Shown here one piece after another: positions 21,375 through 29,044 of a stretch of 33,333 bases of DNA. The stretch covers positions 1-33,333 of the IMG/VR virus record IMGVR_UViG_3300009086_000055. The stretch is one strand, 5' to 3'. The notes beneath the pieces are model-generated. The model worked only from the letters and a program-made list of their open reading frames with translations, searched no databases and had not been told where the DNA came from. The stretch is from a virus. Position numbers and translations under genes: made by a program. Every line of letters begins with the position of its first letter. Positions within the stretch are counted from its first letter, which is position 1.

Positions 21375-22112
21375 ATGACAGCAAATGAGATGGCGGACAG
21401 AGTGTTGATACAAATTGACAGAATGGCCGCTGGGTATGAAGATTCAGAATTAAGTGCTATATTAAATAAAGCACAATACCAATTTATTAAGTCTAATCAG
21501 TCTCCTCTTACTAATCCTAAGAGAGAAGGACTAGAAGAAAGTGAAGTTCGTAATCAAGGGTTTAGTGCCCTTGTGGACTCTGTATTGTTAACTCCTGCAG
21601 GGTCTTCAACTAGCGATAACTTAAGTAATGGTGTGTTTGTGGATCTTCCTACCAATTTCATGTTGCCTATCTTTGAAGAGGTTACAGTGTCTGCTACAGA
21701 TTGTGATGGTGATAACTTAGTACTTCCCGTAGATGTAATTGCACATAATCAATATAACAAGATTGTGTCTAATCCTTATAGGAGACCTTTCGTAGATAAA
21801 AGCGGAGGTTCAGTATGGAGATTACAGGTAGGAAGAGTAAGTGATGGTAATGCGCCTCTTTCTTCTGCACAAACTGCTAAAAGACATGAATTGATAACAG
21901 ACGGTACCTTTACAGTATCTAACTATAAATTAAGATACTTAAAAACTCCTCCTGAAATGGTAGTTGATTTTGCAATAACAGGAAATCAACGTAACTGCAT
22001 ACTAGATGAATCTACTCACGAAGCTATCGTAGGAATAGCATCAGATTTATTAATGAGTGCAACAGGACGACAAGTAATACCTAATATTCAACCAATTCAA
22101 AACATTGAATAA
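21375..22112 (+). CDS. Neck/adaptor ring protein, crAss-like R1 type (head-tail connector)
   Basis: This 245-aa protein starts with a helical segment MTANEMADRVLIQIDRMAAG followed by LSAILNKAQYQFIKSN, like the helical N-terminus of head-tail connector adaptors. The C-terminal part has YKLRYLKTPPEMVVDF (about 187-202), then ESTHEAIVGIASDLLMSATG (about 217-236). The pattern 'Y-L-P...H-eIv..A..l' is conserved in crAss-like neck ring proteins as I remember it. It likely sits under the portal as a ring. A second adaptor-like protein lies at 27831, suggesting stacked rings. Its start is 6 nt after the previous stop. Confidence 0.6.
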   Translation: MTANEMADRVLIQIDRMAAGYEDSELSAILNKAQYQFIKSNQSPLTNPKREGLEESEVRNQGFSALVDSVLLTPAGSSTSDNLSNGVFVDLPTNFMLPIFEEVTVSATDCDGDNLVLPVDVIAHNQYNKIVSNPYRRPFVDKSGGSVWRLQVGRVSDGNAPLSSAQTAKRHELITDGTFTVSNYKLRYLKTPPEMVVDFAITGNQRNCILDESTHEAIVGIASDLLMSATGRQVIPNIQPIQNIE

Positions 22113-22123
22113 CTTTTTTTCTT

Positions 22124-22131
22124 TAATTTTG
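22124..22131 (+). promoter_or_regulatory. Candidate promoter (ATTG ... TAATTTTG) for the 430-aa virion gene
   Basis: TAATTTTG fits the Bacteroidota -7 element TAnnTTTG, and ATTG lies 16 nt upstream (22104-22107), near the usual place of the -33 TTTG. It is the best two-part promoter I see on the plus strand. The ATG is at 22162, giving a leader of about 25 nt. A dedicated promoter fits the view that the following gene is highly expressed. Confidence 0.45.
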
Positions 22132-22161
22132 TAACTTATAATAATTTAAATTTATCTAACT

Positions 22162-23454
22162 ATGAACTCATCATTGCGATCTGCAAACAACCTTACAAAG
22201 GTTATTGTAGCAAAAGGAGCTGCTGCCCACGGTCTTGCCGACGGAACATCAGTTGCAGGGGGATTAGCTGACGGCATTGTTGCCACAGTTACTCCTGGTT
22301 TAAAAACATTCTCTACTCCTGCAGGAGGATTTACTGCTGTTGCAGCAGGAACTAAATTCCAAATTGTACAGGGTACAGGAGTAGGTAAGCCCCTAATCAT
22401 GTCTCCTATAATGACCTCAACAAGTTATACACTTAGTCGCGCTAGATTTAAAGCAGCTACTGAGCAAGTAACATTTATTGGTTATAATGGTTCAACAGGA
22501 GCTCTTGATGCAGACACTGCGTCAACTTCTTATGTTGTTACTTTAGTAATGACTAATCCTAATGAAAAAGACAGAAGTCAGCCTACTCGTGTGTATGGAC
22601 AGTATACTACACCAGCTTCAGGTATGACTAATGCTATTTCTGCATTAGCTTTAGCTAACAGTTTAATCAAAAATTTCTCAACAAAATCAGACGATCTTGT
22701 CAAGATTGAGCGTGTAGCCTCTGGAGCAAGTGTAGCCCCTGGAACAGCTACTAACGGACATACCTTCACAAAAGGATCTAAGACAGTTTCTGTTGCAGAT
22801 GTTGATGATGCTACTGGCGGAGACGCATATGCTGTAGGAGATTACATTCGTGTAGGAACTACACTTTCTGATGCTGTTTACGGTATTGCTGCTATAGACA
22901 CAACAGCTAATACATTAACTCTTGATCAAGCGTTTCAAGGAGATACTGTAACATTTGCTGCTGACACTTCTGTTAAGCGAGTAGATGCTGCTGCCTTAGG
23001 AAACTTTGGTCTTAAGCTTACAGGTGTAGCTAGAGCTTTTGATGTAGCTTCAAATCGTAACTATTACAAGGTTCGCTTTGTAGTAAGTTTAGGAGAAGTA
23101 TTCCTTGCAACAGGAGTAACTACTACTACTAAAGCGCATGAAGGCATCGGAACTCCTAACCAAGTGGCTATGGATTACTACGAGTCTATGGGCTTCCAAG
23201 GACAAGGTACAGATACTATCGGAGTTCCTCCAGTAGCACACCTATCAGTCCCTGCAGCACTTACAGGCGAGTATGGAGTTTTAAATCTCTCTATGAGCAA
23301 CGCAGTTAGTTCTATAGTGTCTCAATCTAGTCTTAAGAGTAACTTTATTGTTTATCTTGAGTATTCTGATGGAATCGCAGGTGGAACTGACGATGATGTA
23401 TCTGCTAACGGAGAAGAAATTGTAGGTAACTCTACTCTTACTGATCTCGCGTAA
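22162..23454 (+). CDS. Abundant virion structural protein, possible auxiliary capsid protein (430 aa)
   Basis: The protein begins MNSSLRSANNLTKVIVAKGA and is Ala/Gly/Thr/Val-rich, beta-type and poor in Lys, typical of major virion proteins. Residues about 210-270 contain a KTVSVADVDDATGGDAYAVG repeat-like beta region, and the C-terminus is acidic. It has its own candidate promoter upstream and a long-stem hairpin downstream (23473-23525), so it forms a separate transcription unit. Both suggest high expression. From its place in the head module I suggest an auxiliary capsid or decoration protein; a tube-like role is less likely in a podovirus. No firm family is recognised. Confidence 0.6.
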   Translation: MNSSLRSANNLTKVIVAKGAAAHGLADGTSVAGGLADGIVATVTPGLKTFSTPAGGFTAVAAGTKFQIVQGTGVGKPLIMSPIMTSTSYTLSRARFKAATEQVTFIGYNGSTGALDADTASTSYVVTLVMTNPNEKDRSQPTRVYGQYTTPASGMTNAISALALANSLIKNFSTKSDDLVKIERVASGASVAPGTATNGHTFTKGSKTVSVADVDDATGGDAYAVGDYIRVGTTLSDAVYGIAAIDTTANTLTLDQAFQGDTVTFAADTSVKRVDAAALGNFGLKLTGVARAFDVASNRNYYKVRFVVSLGEVFLATGVTTTTKAHEGIGTPNQVAMDYYESMGFQGQGTDTIGVPPVAHLSVPAALTGEYGVLNLSMSNAVSSIVSQSSLKSNFIVYLEYSDGIAGGTDDDVSANGEEIVGNSTLTDLA

Positions 23455-23472
23455 TTAATAATAATTAATGGT

Positions 23473-23525
23473 CCCCCTCTCTTTATAATCTTAAGTCTGC
23501 CAACCATATTTTTTAAGAGAGGGGG
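23473..23525 (+). terminator. Long-stem hairpin after the 430-aa gene (terminator or processing site)
   Basis: CCCCCTCTCTT (23473-23483) pairs perfectly over 11 bp with AAGAGAGGGGG (23515-23525), with a 31-nt loop. It lies 18 nt beyond the stop of the 430-aa gene, in a 100-nt gap. No T-run follows the stem on the plus strand (CTATTAG), so it may end transcription weakly, or protect the 3' end of an abundant message after processing. The C/G-rich stem is striking in such AT-rich DNA. Confidence 0.6.
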
Positions 23526-23554
23526 CTATTAGTTAAAATTTAAAAAATTTAACT

Positions 23555-24136
23555 ATGGCCCTTTCAACTTTAGTATACAGTGCTGAATTAAATACTGCAG
23601 GAGACAGTATTTTGTTTTATGATATAACTGGGTTATATGATGCTTCTTCCAATACCAAAGGGTATGGATCTCCTAATGAAAATCCTGGGGATGCTACTGC
23701 TGCCTCGTTAGTTGTAGTTAATTACCTAGGAGTCACAGTAACTACAATTAACTTATTATCTGCTTTAACTGCTTTAGGATCTTCTCCTACTGCAAAAATG
23801 TTATTAGCAACAATACCTTGGTCATATGATGATGGGTATCACAAGTTCACTGTAAATATTACAATGAACACTCCACTACCTTCTTCTAGTTTTAGTACAG
23901 AAAAAATTGTACTATCTAACACTTTAACAGCGTTAAACAAGTTATGGATAAGGGCATTTACAAATGGTAAATGTAGTTGCAATAGCAAAGCATCTAGAGA
24001 AGCAATGAGAGCAGAGGTCATTTACAGATCTATAGAAGGAAATGAAGCAGAAATAACAACTTCTAATGGTGCCAAAATTTTAGAGTTAGCAACTGATGTA
24101 CAAAACATAGCTAATAATCGTTGTTTAATACCATAA
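23555..24136 (+). CDS. Uncharacterised virion-module protein (193 aa)
   Basis: The protein begins MALSTLVYSAELNTAGDSIL, with a beta-rich N-terminal half including SILFYDITGLYD (about 18-29). In the C-terminal half it has NGKCSCNSKASREAMRAEVI (about 137-156), a Cys-x-Cys pair followed by a helix, ending with CLIP. Structural and head or tail completion roles are possible; the CxC pair could bind a metal, but no second pair is visible. It overlaps the next gene by one base (TAATG). Family not recognised. Confidence 0.65.
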   Translation: MALSTLVYSAELNTAGDSILFYDITGLYDASSNTKGYGSPNENPGDATAASLVVVNYLGVTVTTINLLSALTALGSSPTAKMLLATIPWSYDDGYHKFTVNITMNTPLPSSSFSTEKIVLSNTLTALNKLWIRAFTNGKCSCNSKASREAMRAEVIYRSIEGNEAEITTSNGAKILELATDVQNIANNRCLIP

Positions 24137-24525
24137 TGACTTCTATCATATATAACGCAATTAGGGATCTTTCTAAAGAAGGACTTACTCAACTTACCCT
24201 TAAGTATGGGCAAAAACTGCAACAAGGTATAAAAGCTGATGAAATGCTTGATGACCTTTTTATGTATACATCAGGGTTACGAATAGTAAGGACTTTTGAC
24301 AGTTCAGGACTAGATCTAACAACTGATACTAAAAACTTAATAAAATCTAAAGAAATTAGATGGATACTAGATGCCATGAAGTGCATCAGAATAAAATATA
24401 ACGTAGTATTAGACTACAATTATTACTTAAACATCTCACAAGGCGGCATAGATGCAACTGCATTATTCACAGAAGGTGGATTGCCAATTTGGACAGAAGC
24501 ATCTGAATACATTTTAACTGAATAA
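24136..24525 (+). CDS. Uncharacterised 129-aa virion-module protein
   Basis: I start at the ATG at 24136 (MTSIIYNAIRDLSKEGLTQL), because it forms the TAATG overlap with the previous stop; an in-frame TTG 15 nt upstream is less likely. The N-terminal helix and then IKSKEIRWILDAMKCIRIKY (about 77-96) suggest a helical protein with hydrophobic faces. It is followed 2 nt later by the second fibre gene. Function unknown; tail or fibre attachment is possible from position. Confidence 0.65.
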   Translation: MTSIIYNAIRDLSKEGLTQLTLKYGQKLQQGIKADEMLDDLFMYTSGLRIVRTFDSSGLDLTTDTKNLIKSKEIRWILDAMKCIRIKYNVVLDYNYYLNISQGGIDATALFTEGGLPIWTEASEYILTE

Positions 24526-24527
24526 CT

Positions 24528-25466
24528 ATGTCTCAAAAAGTAAGTACACTAACAGAATTAACTAGCGGCAATGTAGCAGATGCAGATATACTGTATATTG
24601 TAGATGCCTCAGTAAGTCAATCTAAAAAAGTATTGGCTTCTAGTAATTATACTTATATACTAACTAAATTAAATACTGCAAATAGATTAGTACCTACTCT
24701 AACTACATCTGTAGACTTTTTAAATGGAGCAGGAGCATTTAGTAGCCCTTATATTACTTTCCCTACAGGTATACTAAAAGGAGCTGGTAGCACTACAGCA
24801 CCTACCGCAGCAACTAGTGGAGATCTTTTAACTGTTATAGGTAATATACCAGTTACTAATCTTAATGGAGGAACTGGAGCAGGATCTACTAAATTCTGGA
24901 GAGGAGATGCTGCTTGGAGTCAAGTGGCTCTAGCAACAGATGTTACAGGTAATTTACCAGTAGCTAATTTAGGAGGAGGATCTAGCGCAGATGCAACTAC
25001 ATTTTGGAGAGGGGATGGATCATGGGCACCTGTAACTACCCTAGGCAGTGAAATAACTTCAACAAATATAGCATTAGACGAAATCTTTAATGCAAGTGGG
25101 GCAGCTCCTACGGTAGCTTCTGGTTCTCTTTTTATACAACAATTTTCTTCAGCAAAAGAAACAAGTCTAGAAATTTCAGGAGTAGTTGCAATTGATGCTA
25201 CGGCAAATGCTAATCAAATATTTAGTTTAACATTTTCTGGACTAACTTTAGTAGCAGCAAATACTACAGGTCAATCAGGCACTTATGTAGGAAGAGGAAT
25301 AATCCATGAGTCTGATATTGGCCTTGGAGGTGACCTTGTGCCTTTTACAATTACAGCAACTGCAAGTACGCTTGTTTTAAACTTTATTAAATTACCTACA
25401 GTAGTTAGTGGCTCAAAGAATTTTAAGTTTTCAGGAAGCTTACAATTTAAAATAACTGCTTCATAA
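24528..25466 (+). CDS. Second fibre protein with FWRGDG repeats (312 aa)
   Basis: The protein begins MSQKVSTLTELTSGNVADAD. It has two modules of the form LnGGTGAGSTKFWRGDAAWS (about 113-132) and LGGGSSADATTFWRGDGSWA (about 148-167), typical of trimeric shaft segments in aquatic-phage fibres. The C-terminal half (about 190-312) is a beta-rich tip ending KNFKFSGSLQFKITAS. It lies just before the lysis cassette. Whether it is a head or tail fibre cannot be told; receptor binding is the likely role. Confidence 0.7.
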   Translation: MSQKVSTLTELTSGNVADADILYIVDASVSQSKKVLASSNYTYILTKLNTANRLVPTLTTSVDFLNGAGAFSSPYITFPTGILKGAGSTTAPTAATSGDLLTVIGNIPVTNLNGGTGAGSTKFWRGDAAWSQVALATDVTGNLPVANLGGGSSADATTFWRGDGSWAPVTTLGSEITSTNIALDEIFNASGAAPTVASGSLFIQQFSSAKETSLEISGVVAIDATANANQIFSLTFSGLTLVAANTTGQSGTYVGRGIIHESDIGLGGDLVPFTITATASTLVLNFIKLPTVVSGSKNFKFSGSLQFKITAS

Positions 25467-25492
25467 TATTTTAACTTTAAAATTATATTAAA

Positions 25493-25732
25493 ATGGGATT
25501 TTGGGATATATTTAGAACAAGGAACAGATACAACGAAAAGAACATCGTTGGCTTCTTGTCATTTGCAGTAATGTCATTATTTGCTACAGTAGATATTATC
25601 ACTGGTATACTAGGTAAAGAATTAGTACACAGTGATACTATATTTAACTCATTTGTTATAGTAACACTTGGTGCTTTTGGCATTGCTGAAGCAGGTGCTA
25701 TATTTGCAGCTAAACAAGAGGCAAAGCCATAA
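25493..25732 (+). CDS. Holin-like membrane protein (79 aa)
   Basis: The protein begins MGFWDIFRTRNRYNEKNIVG. Two hydrophobic segments follow (about 19-40, FLSFAVMSLFATVDIITGIL; and about 50-72, NSFVIVTLGAFGIAEAGAIF), and a charged tail (AAKQEAKP). Two membrane segments, small size and a place directly before another membrane protein and the M15 endolysin fit a class II holin that opens the inner membrane at lysis. The assignment comes from topology and context. Confidence 0.65.
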   Translation: MGFWDIFRTRNRYNEKNIVGFLSFAVMSLFATVDIITGILGKELVHSDTIFNSFVIVTLGAFGIAEAGAIFAAKQEAKP

Positions 25733-25736
25733 TATA

Positions 25737-25904
25737 ATGCCTTTAGTAAAATTGATGTATAACGAAATGAAAGTAGTGTTGATTAATATAACAACACTTG
25801 GAATATCTTTTAGTAATCTAGAAATGTCTTTAAAGATAATACTACTATCTGTAACTATAGGGTATACACTACATAAATGGATAACCATTAAAAGTAAAAA
25901 ATAA
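25737..25904 (+). CDS. Second small membrane protein of the lysis cassette (55 aa)
   Basis: I start at the ATG at 25737 (MPLVKLMYNEMKVVLINITT). The frame is open further upstream (to 25668), but that would overlap the holin gene by 65 nt. A hydrophobic segment spans about residues 30-45 (MSLKIILLSVTIGYTLH), followed by a basic tail WITIKSKK. Its place between the holin-like gene and endolysin suggests a pinholin, antiholin or second holin. The exact role cannot be told. Confidence 0.55.
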   Translation: MPLVKLMYNEMKVVLINITTLGISFSNLEMSLKIILLSVTIGYTLHKWITIKSKK

Positions 25905-25907
25905 AAA

Positions 25908-26372
25908 ATGAAGGTAACTGAACACGTTTCTTATAAAGAAGTAATCAAAAGCAATACCGCTGCAAGGAAAGGCATAGAGAACATCCCTAGTGGCGAGCAA
26001 ATGGAAAAGATTAAGCTACTATGTGAAAACGTATTTGAGCCTCTTAGAAAGCATGTAGGAGGTCCTATAGCTATTAACAGTGTGTTTAGAAGTCCACAAC
26101 TTAATATAGCTATTGGGGGTGCAGCGTCATCACAACACTGTGCAAATAATGGGGCAGCTATGGATATTGATGATACTTATGGTAGTATGTCAAACGCTGA
26201 TATGTTTGAGTTTATAAAAGATAACCTAGATTTTGACCAACTTATTTGGGAGTTTGGAACAGATGAAAATCCTAATTGGGTGCATGTTTCTTATAAAACA
26301 AGAGATAACAGAAAACAAATACTAAAATGCAACAAAGTAAAAGGAAAAACAGTTTACTCTATTTATTCTTAA
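25908..26372 (+). CDS. M15-family endolysin (D-Ala-D-Ala peptidase type)
   Basis: This 154-aa protein has the zinc-peptidase pattern of peptidase M15: NSVFRSPQLN (about 57-66), SSQHCANNGAAMDID with His77 and Asp86, and WVHVSY with His126 as metal ligands, with acidic IWEFG before the last. It likely cuts stem-peptide bonds of peptidoglycan at lysis. The usual spacing between His and Asp is 7, here it is 9. There is no signal peptide, so it depends on a holin, matching the gene before it. The next gene, the apparent spanin, starts 46 nt inside its 3' end. Confidence 0.85.
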   Translation: MKVTEHVSYKEVIKSNTAARKGIENIPSGEQMEKIKLLCENVFEPLRKHVGGPIAINSVFRSPQLNIAIGGAASSQHCANNGAAMDIDDTYGSMSNADMFEFIKDNLDFDQLIWEFGTDENPNWVHVSYKTRDNRKQILKCNKVKGKTVYSIYS

Positions 26373-26818
26373 TACTGCTTATTTGTAGTTCTTGTTCTTT
26401 AGAAAAAAGACTAGACAATAAACAACGTAGGGCAGAAAGAAAAATAGAAAAGCTTACTATTAAATACCCGCAGCTTTTAAGGCGGGATACAGTTAAAGAT
26501 ACATTTAATATTATAACTCCTTTAGTAAAACATGATACATCGTTTATTGACACAACTTCAGATACAACTTATATTTATAAGGATAAACTTAGAATTAAGT
26601 ATATTAGAATTGGTGATACAACATATATTGAGGGCGAGTGTAAAAGTGACACGATTGTACAAACGATTGAGATACCTGTTGAAAGAATAGTAGTACGAAA
26701 ACAAAGTATTGCAGAGCAATTAAGTAAGAATTTAAAAAGGATTCTTATCTACTTGTTCCTACTAGTTATACTAGTGGTAGGCATAAAAATAGCCTGGAAG
26801 TTTATAAAACCTTTTTAA
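26327..26818 (+). CDS. Probable u-spanin (lipoprotein with C-terminal membrane helix)
   Basis: This 163-aa protein has a basic start (MQQSKRKN), a hydrophobic signal (about 9-19), then ICSSC with Cys23 as the likely lipidated residue (SCSLEKRL). A polar middle domain of about 100 residues (RRAERKIEKLTIKYP, FIDTTSDTTYIYKDKLRIKY) follows. The C-terminus has a transmembrane helix (about 140-159, RILIYLFLLVILVVGIKIAW). A lipoprotein N-terminus plus C-terminal inner-membrane helix is the layout of unimolecular spanins, which disrupt the outer membrane at the last lysis step. It overlaps the endolysin gene by 46 nt, as spanin genes often do. It may also be another small periplasmic protein, but topology and context agree. 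Confidence 0.75.
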   Translation: MQQSKRKNSLLYLFLILLICSSCSLEKRLDNKQRRAERKIEKLTIKYPQLLRRDTVKDTFNIITPLVKHDTSFIDTTSDTTYIYKDKLRIKYIRIGDTTYIEGECKSDTIVQTIEIPVERIVVRKQSIAEQLSKNLKRILIYLFLLVILVVGIKIAWKFIKPF

Positions 26819-26827
26819 AATAAAAAC

Positions 26828-27814
26828 ATGGCAGACTCTAAAATTAAAGCCGTCGTAAAAGACGCTATAAAAAAGTATTCTAAATTAAATAATACTGATC
26901 TAGGAAAACTGTTAGCAAAAAAATACCCTAAGATATTTTCTAACCCAGAGGCAGCAAGAACATCTATTAGGTACTATAAAGGAGCAAGTGGTCCTAGCAG
27001 TAGAATACATTCCTCTGTGGAGTATTCTAAATTAAGCAATGCTAAGATCTTAGTATTTGATATAGAAACTGCGCCACTTATATCGTATCATTGGAGAAGA
27101 TGGCAACAAGATATTCATGGAGGACAAGTAATTGCAGATAACTGGCCTATACTAACATGGTCAGCTAAGTGGTTATTTGACAATAAAATCCATTCTATGA
27201 AGATGACGCCTAAAGAGGCTATTAATAGAAATGATAAAAGGGTAGTACAAGGGCTGTGGAACATGATAGATGAGGCAGACATACTTATAGCCCACAATGG
27301 AATTAAGTTTGACGTAAGAATGATGAATGGTAGATTTTTCTTAAATGGAATAACGCCTCCTTCTTCTTATCAAATTATAGATACTCTAAGAGCTGCAAGG
27401 AAAGCTATAGCAGTGCCTTCGTATAAGTTAGACGACCTTGCTAAGTACTTAGGACTAGAGACAAAGATTAAAACTGACTTCTCTTGGTGGAAGAAATTTA
27501 TGGAAGGAGATCAGGATGCTATAGACAAAATGCAAATTTATAACGACAAAGACGTTGAAATACTAGAGGAAGTTTATTTTGCCCTAAGACCTTGGATTAG
27601 GCCTCATCCTAATTTAGGATTATTTGTACCTCATGGAGACTCTGTATGTCCTGCATGTGCAAGTACAGAATTATCTATAATAGGGGAATACGCAACCTAT
27701 GTAAATTTATACGACGAGTATAAGTGCGGCAACTGTGGACACACTTCAAGAAGAAGACAGTCTACTACCCCTGTACGTTCAAATAAACAAATAACAGTTT
27801 CTATTCCTAAATAA
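26828..27814 (+). CDS. DEDDy-type 3'-5' exonuclease with N-terminal helical domain and zinc ribbon
   Basis: This 328-aa protein has an RNase H-like exonuclease core: ILVFDIETAP (Asp78, Glu80), AHNGIKFDVRMM (Asp162) and YNDKDVEILEEVY (Tyr238, Asp242), together the Exo I, II and III motifs of DEDDy enzymes such as DnaQ-like and DNA polymerase proofreading domains. The N-terminal 55 residues (NNTDLGKLLAKKYP, EAARTSIRYYKGASG) look like a helical DNA-binding domain, and the C-terminus has CPAC (274-277) and CGNCG (Cys300, Cys303), a four-cysteine zinc ribbon. No polymerase domain follows. It sits between the lysis genes and the neck genes, which is unusual for a DNA-processing enzyme. A role in DNA end-processing, recombination or host-DNA degradation is inferred. 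Confidence 0.8.
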   Translation: MADSKIKAVVKDAIKKYSKLNNTDLGKLLAKKYPKIFSNPEAARTSIRYYKGASGPSSRIHSSVEYSKLSNAKILVFDIETAPLISYHWRRWQQDIHGGQVIADNWPILTWSAKWLFDNKIHSMKMTPKEAINRNDKRVVQGLWNMIDEADILIAHNGIKFDVRMMNGRFFLNGITPPSSYQIIDTLRAARKAIAVPSYKLDDLAKYLGLETKIKTDFSWWKKFMEGDQDAIDKMQIYNDKDVEILEEVYFALRPWIRPHPNLGLFVPHGDSVCPACASTELSIIGEYATYVNLYDEYKCGNCGHTSRRRQSTTPVRSNKQITVSIPK

Positions 27815-27818
27815 TAAG

Positions 27819-27826
27819 TAATTTTG
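27819..27826 (+). promoter_or_regulatory. Candidate -7 element TAATTTTG upstream of the 235-aa neck gene
   Basis: TAATTTTG is an exact TAnnTTTG match, ending 4 nt before the ATG at 27831, in the 16-nt gap after the exonuclease gene. No -33 TTTG is found. Transcription from it would start at or beside the ATG, leaving no room for a leader. Confidence 0.4.
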
Positions 27827-27830
27827 TAAT

Positions 27831-28538
27831 ATGACTGGAAATGAATTAATATATCAGATTTTTGAAGATTTTAATATTGATTCTGATGATAGTAATATTT
27901 CAGAAAAATATATTATCCAGCTCATTAACCAGCAAAGAGCTTTATTCTTAACTAACGAGGGCAATAAAAGAGGACATACACTTGACAGTAAGTTAATACA
28001 AACTCTTAAGCCTTCTAATATAGAAAAAGTATCTACTGTATTATCTAATGATTTAGGATTAACTTCTGAATGTTTTTTTGTAAGAACTACAGATAAAATA
28101 CCTAGAGCAATAGAGACTCACAAAGGGCAACTATATACTAGGATAGGACCATTAGATTTAATGGCTAAGGAGTTCCCATTAAAAGAACTAGTAGAAGTTA
28201 CTTTTGCAGGTAATGGTAGATTTAACGAAAATGTTATTTCTGCATTCTGGTTAGATGATAGAATTTACTTAGTGTCTAAAGCAGAAGACTTTCAATTTGT
28301 CAAAGCAATTTCTATAAGAGGAATATTTGAAGACCCTATAGAGGCCGCTAACTATAACTTACCTAGTTCTGAATGTTGGACATTAGATGATGAATATCCT
28401 CTGTCAGACAGACTCTTCAACTATATAAAAGCACAGATACTACAACAACTTTCTTACAAATATTCAATACCATCAGATACTACTAATGATGCTAGCGATG
28501 TAATTAAACAACCTGCACAGGCGCCTCAAAGACAATGA
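27831..28538 (+). CDS. Neck adaptor ring-type protein (235 aa)
   Basis: The protein begins MTGNELIYQIFEDFNIDSDD, then YIIQLINQQRALFLTNEGNK (about 27-46), a helical opening like that of crAss-like head-tail adaptors. A beta middle region includes AFWLDDRIYLVS (about 141-152), and near the C-terminus DEYPLSDRLFNYIKAQILQQ (about 188-207) is a helical block, ending in a Gln/Pro-rich tail. With the IHF-like and the 282-aa genes next to it, it belongs to the conserved neck/tail cluster of crAss-like phages. I infer one of the ring proteins. It overlaps the next gene by 4 nt (ATGA). Confidence 0.65.
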   Translation: MTGNELIYQIFEDFNIDSDDSNISEKYIIQLINQQRALFLTNEGNKRGHTLDSKLIQTLKPSNIEKVSTVLSNDLGLTSECFFVRTTDKIPRAIETHKGQLYTRIGPLDLMAKEFPLKELVEVTFAGNGRFNENVISAFWLDDRIYLVSKAEDFQFVKAISIRGIFEDPIEAANYNLPSSECWTLDDEYPLSDRLFNYIKAQILQQLSYKYSIPSDTTNDASDVIKQPAQAPQRQ

Positions 28539-29044
28539 AAGATAAACTAACTGCGGATTATAGAGTAAAAGATATATATAAGGACCTAACTACGGATGTT
28601 CCTTATATTACCTTCAGTGCGTTTATACAAGAGGCTAATGACTCTTTGTTAAAAGAGGTCATATATAACAATATGCAGATTAAACTTCCAGGTATGGGGC
28701 ATATTGAAATAAGGAAAAGACGGCCTAGGATATTAGATAAAGCAGGTAATATTAAAAAGAGAGCTTTAAAGATAGATTACAAAGCCACTAAAGACTTGTG
28801 GAAAGAATTATATCCTGATAAGTCCAAAGAAGAAATAAAAGAGCTTAGGGATAAGCCAGTAGTATACCACACTAACAAACACAGTGATGGGTATATCTAT
28901 AAATTTGTGTGGGACAAGTTGACTTGTAATATGCCATTTAAAAGTTTTTATAGATTTAAAGCAGCAAGAGGGTATACTAGATTGTTAGCTAAAGAGCTAA
29001 AAAAAGAAAACTGTAAGTTAGATTTTTATGAAATTAGAAAGTAA
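28535..29044 (+). CDS. IHF/HU-like protein of the crAss-like neck cluster (169 aa)
   Basis: The N-terminal part matches the IHF/HU-type core: VPYITFSAFIQEANDSLLKE (about 20-39) gives the helices, then NNMQIKLPGMGHIEIRKRRP (about 43-62) with the beta arm, and LKIDYKATKDLWKELYPDKS after it. A basic helical C-terminal extension (RFKAARGYTRLLAKELKKEN) follows. Homologous IHF-like proteins in crAss-like phages sit among the neck genes and have been described as virion components rather than only DNA-bending factors. The basic nature fits DNA contact. It is coupled by ATGA to the previous gene and overlaps the next by 17 nt. Confidence 0.75.
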   Translation: MKDKLTADYRVKDIYKDLTTDVPYITFSAFIQEANDSLLKEVIYNNMQIKLPGMGHIEIRKRRPRILDKAGNIKKRALKIDYKATKDLWKELYPDKSKEEIKELRDKPVVYHTNKHSDGYIYKFVWDKLTCNMPFKSFYRFKAARGYTRLLAKELKKENCKLDFYEIRK

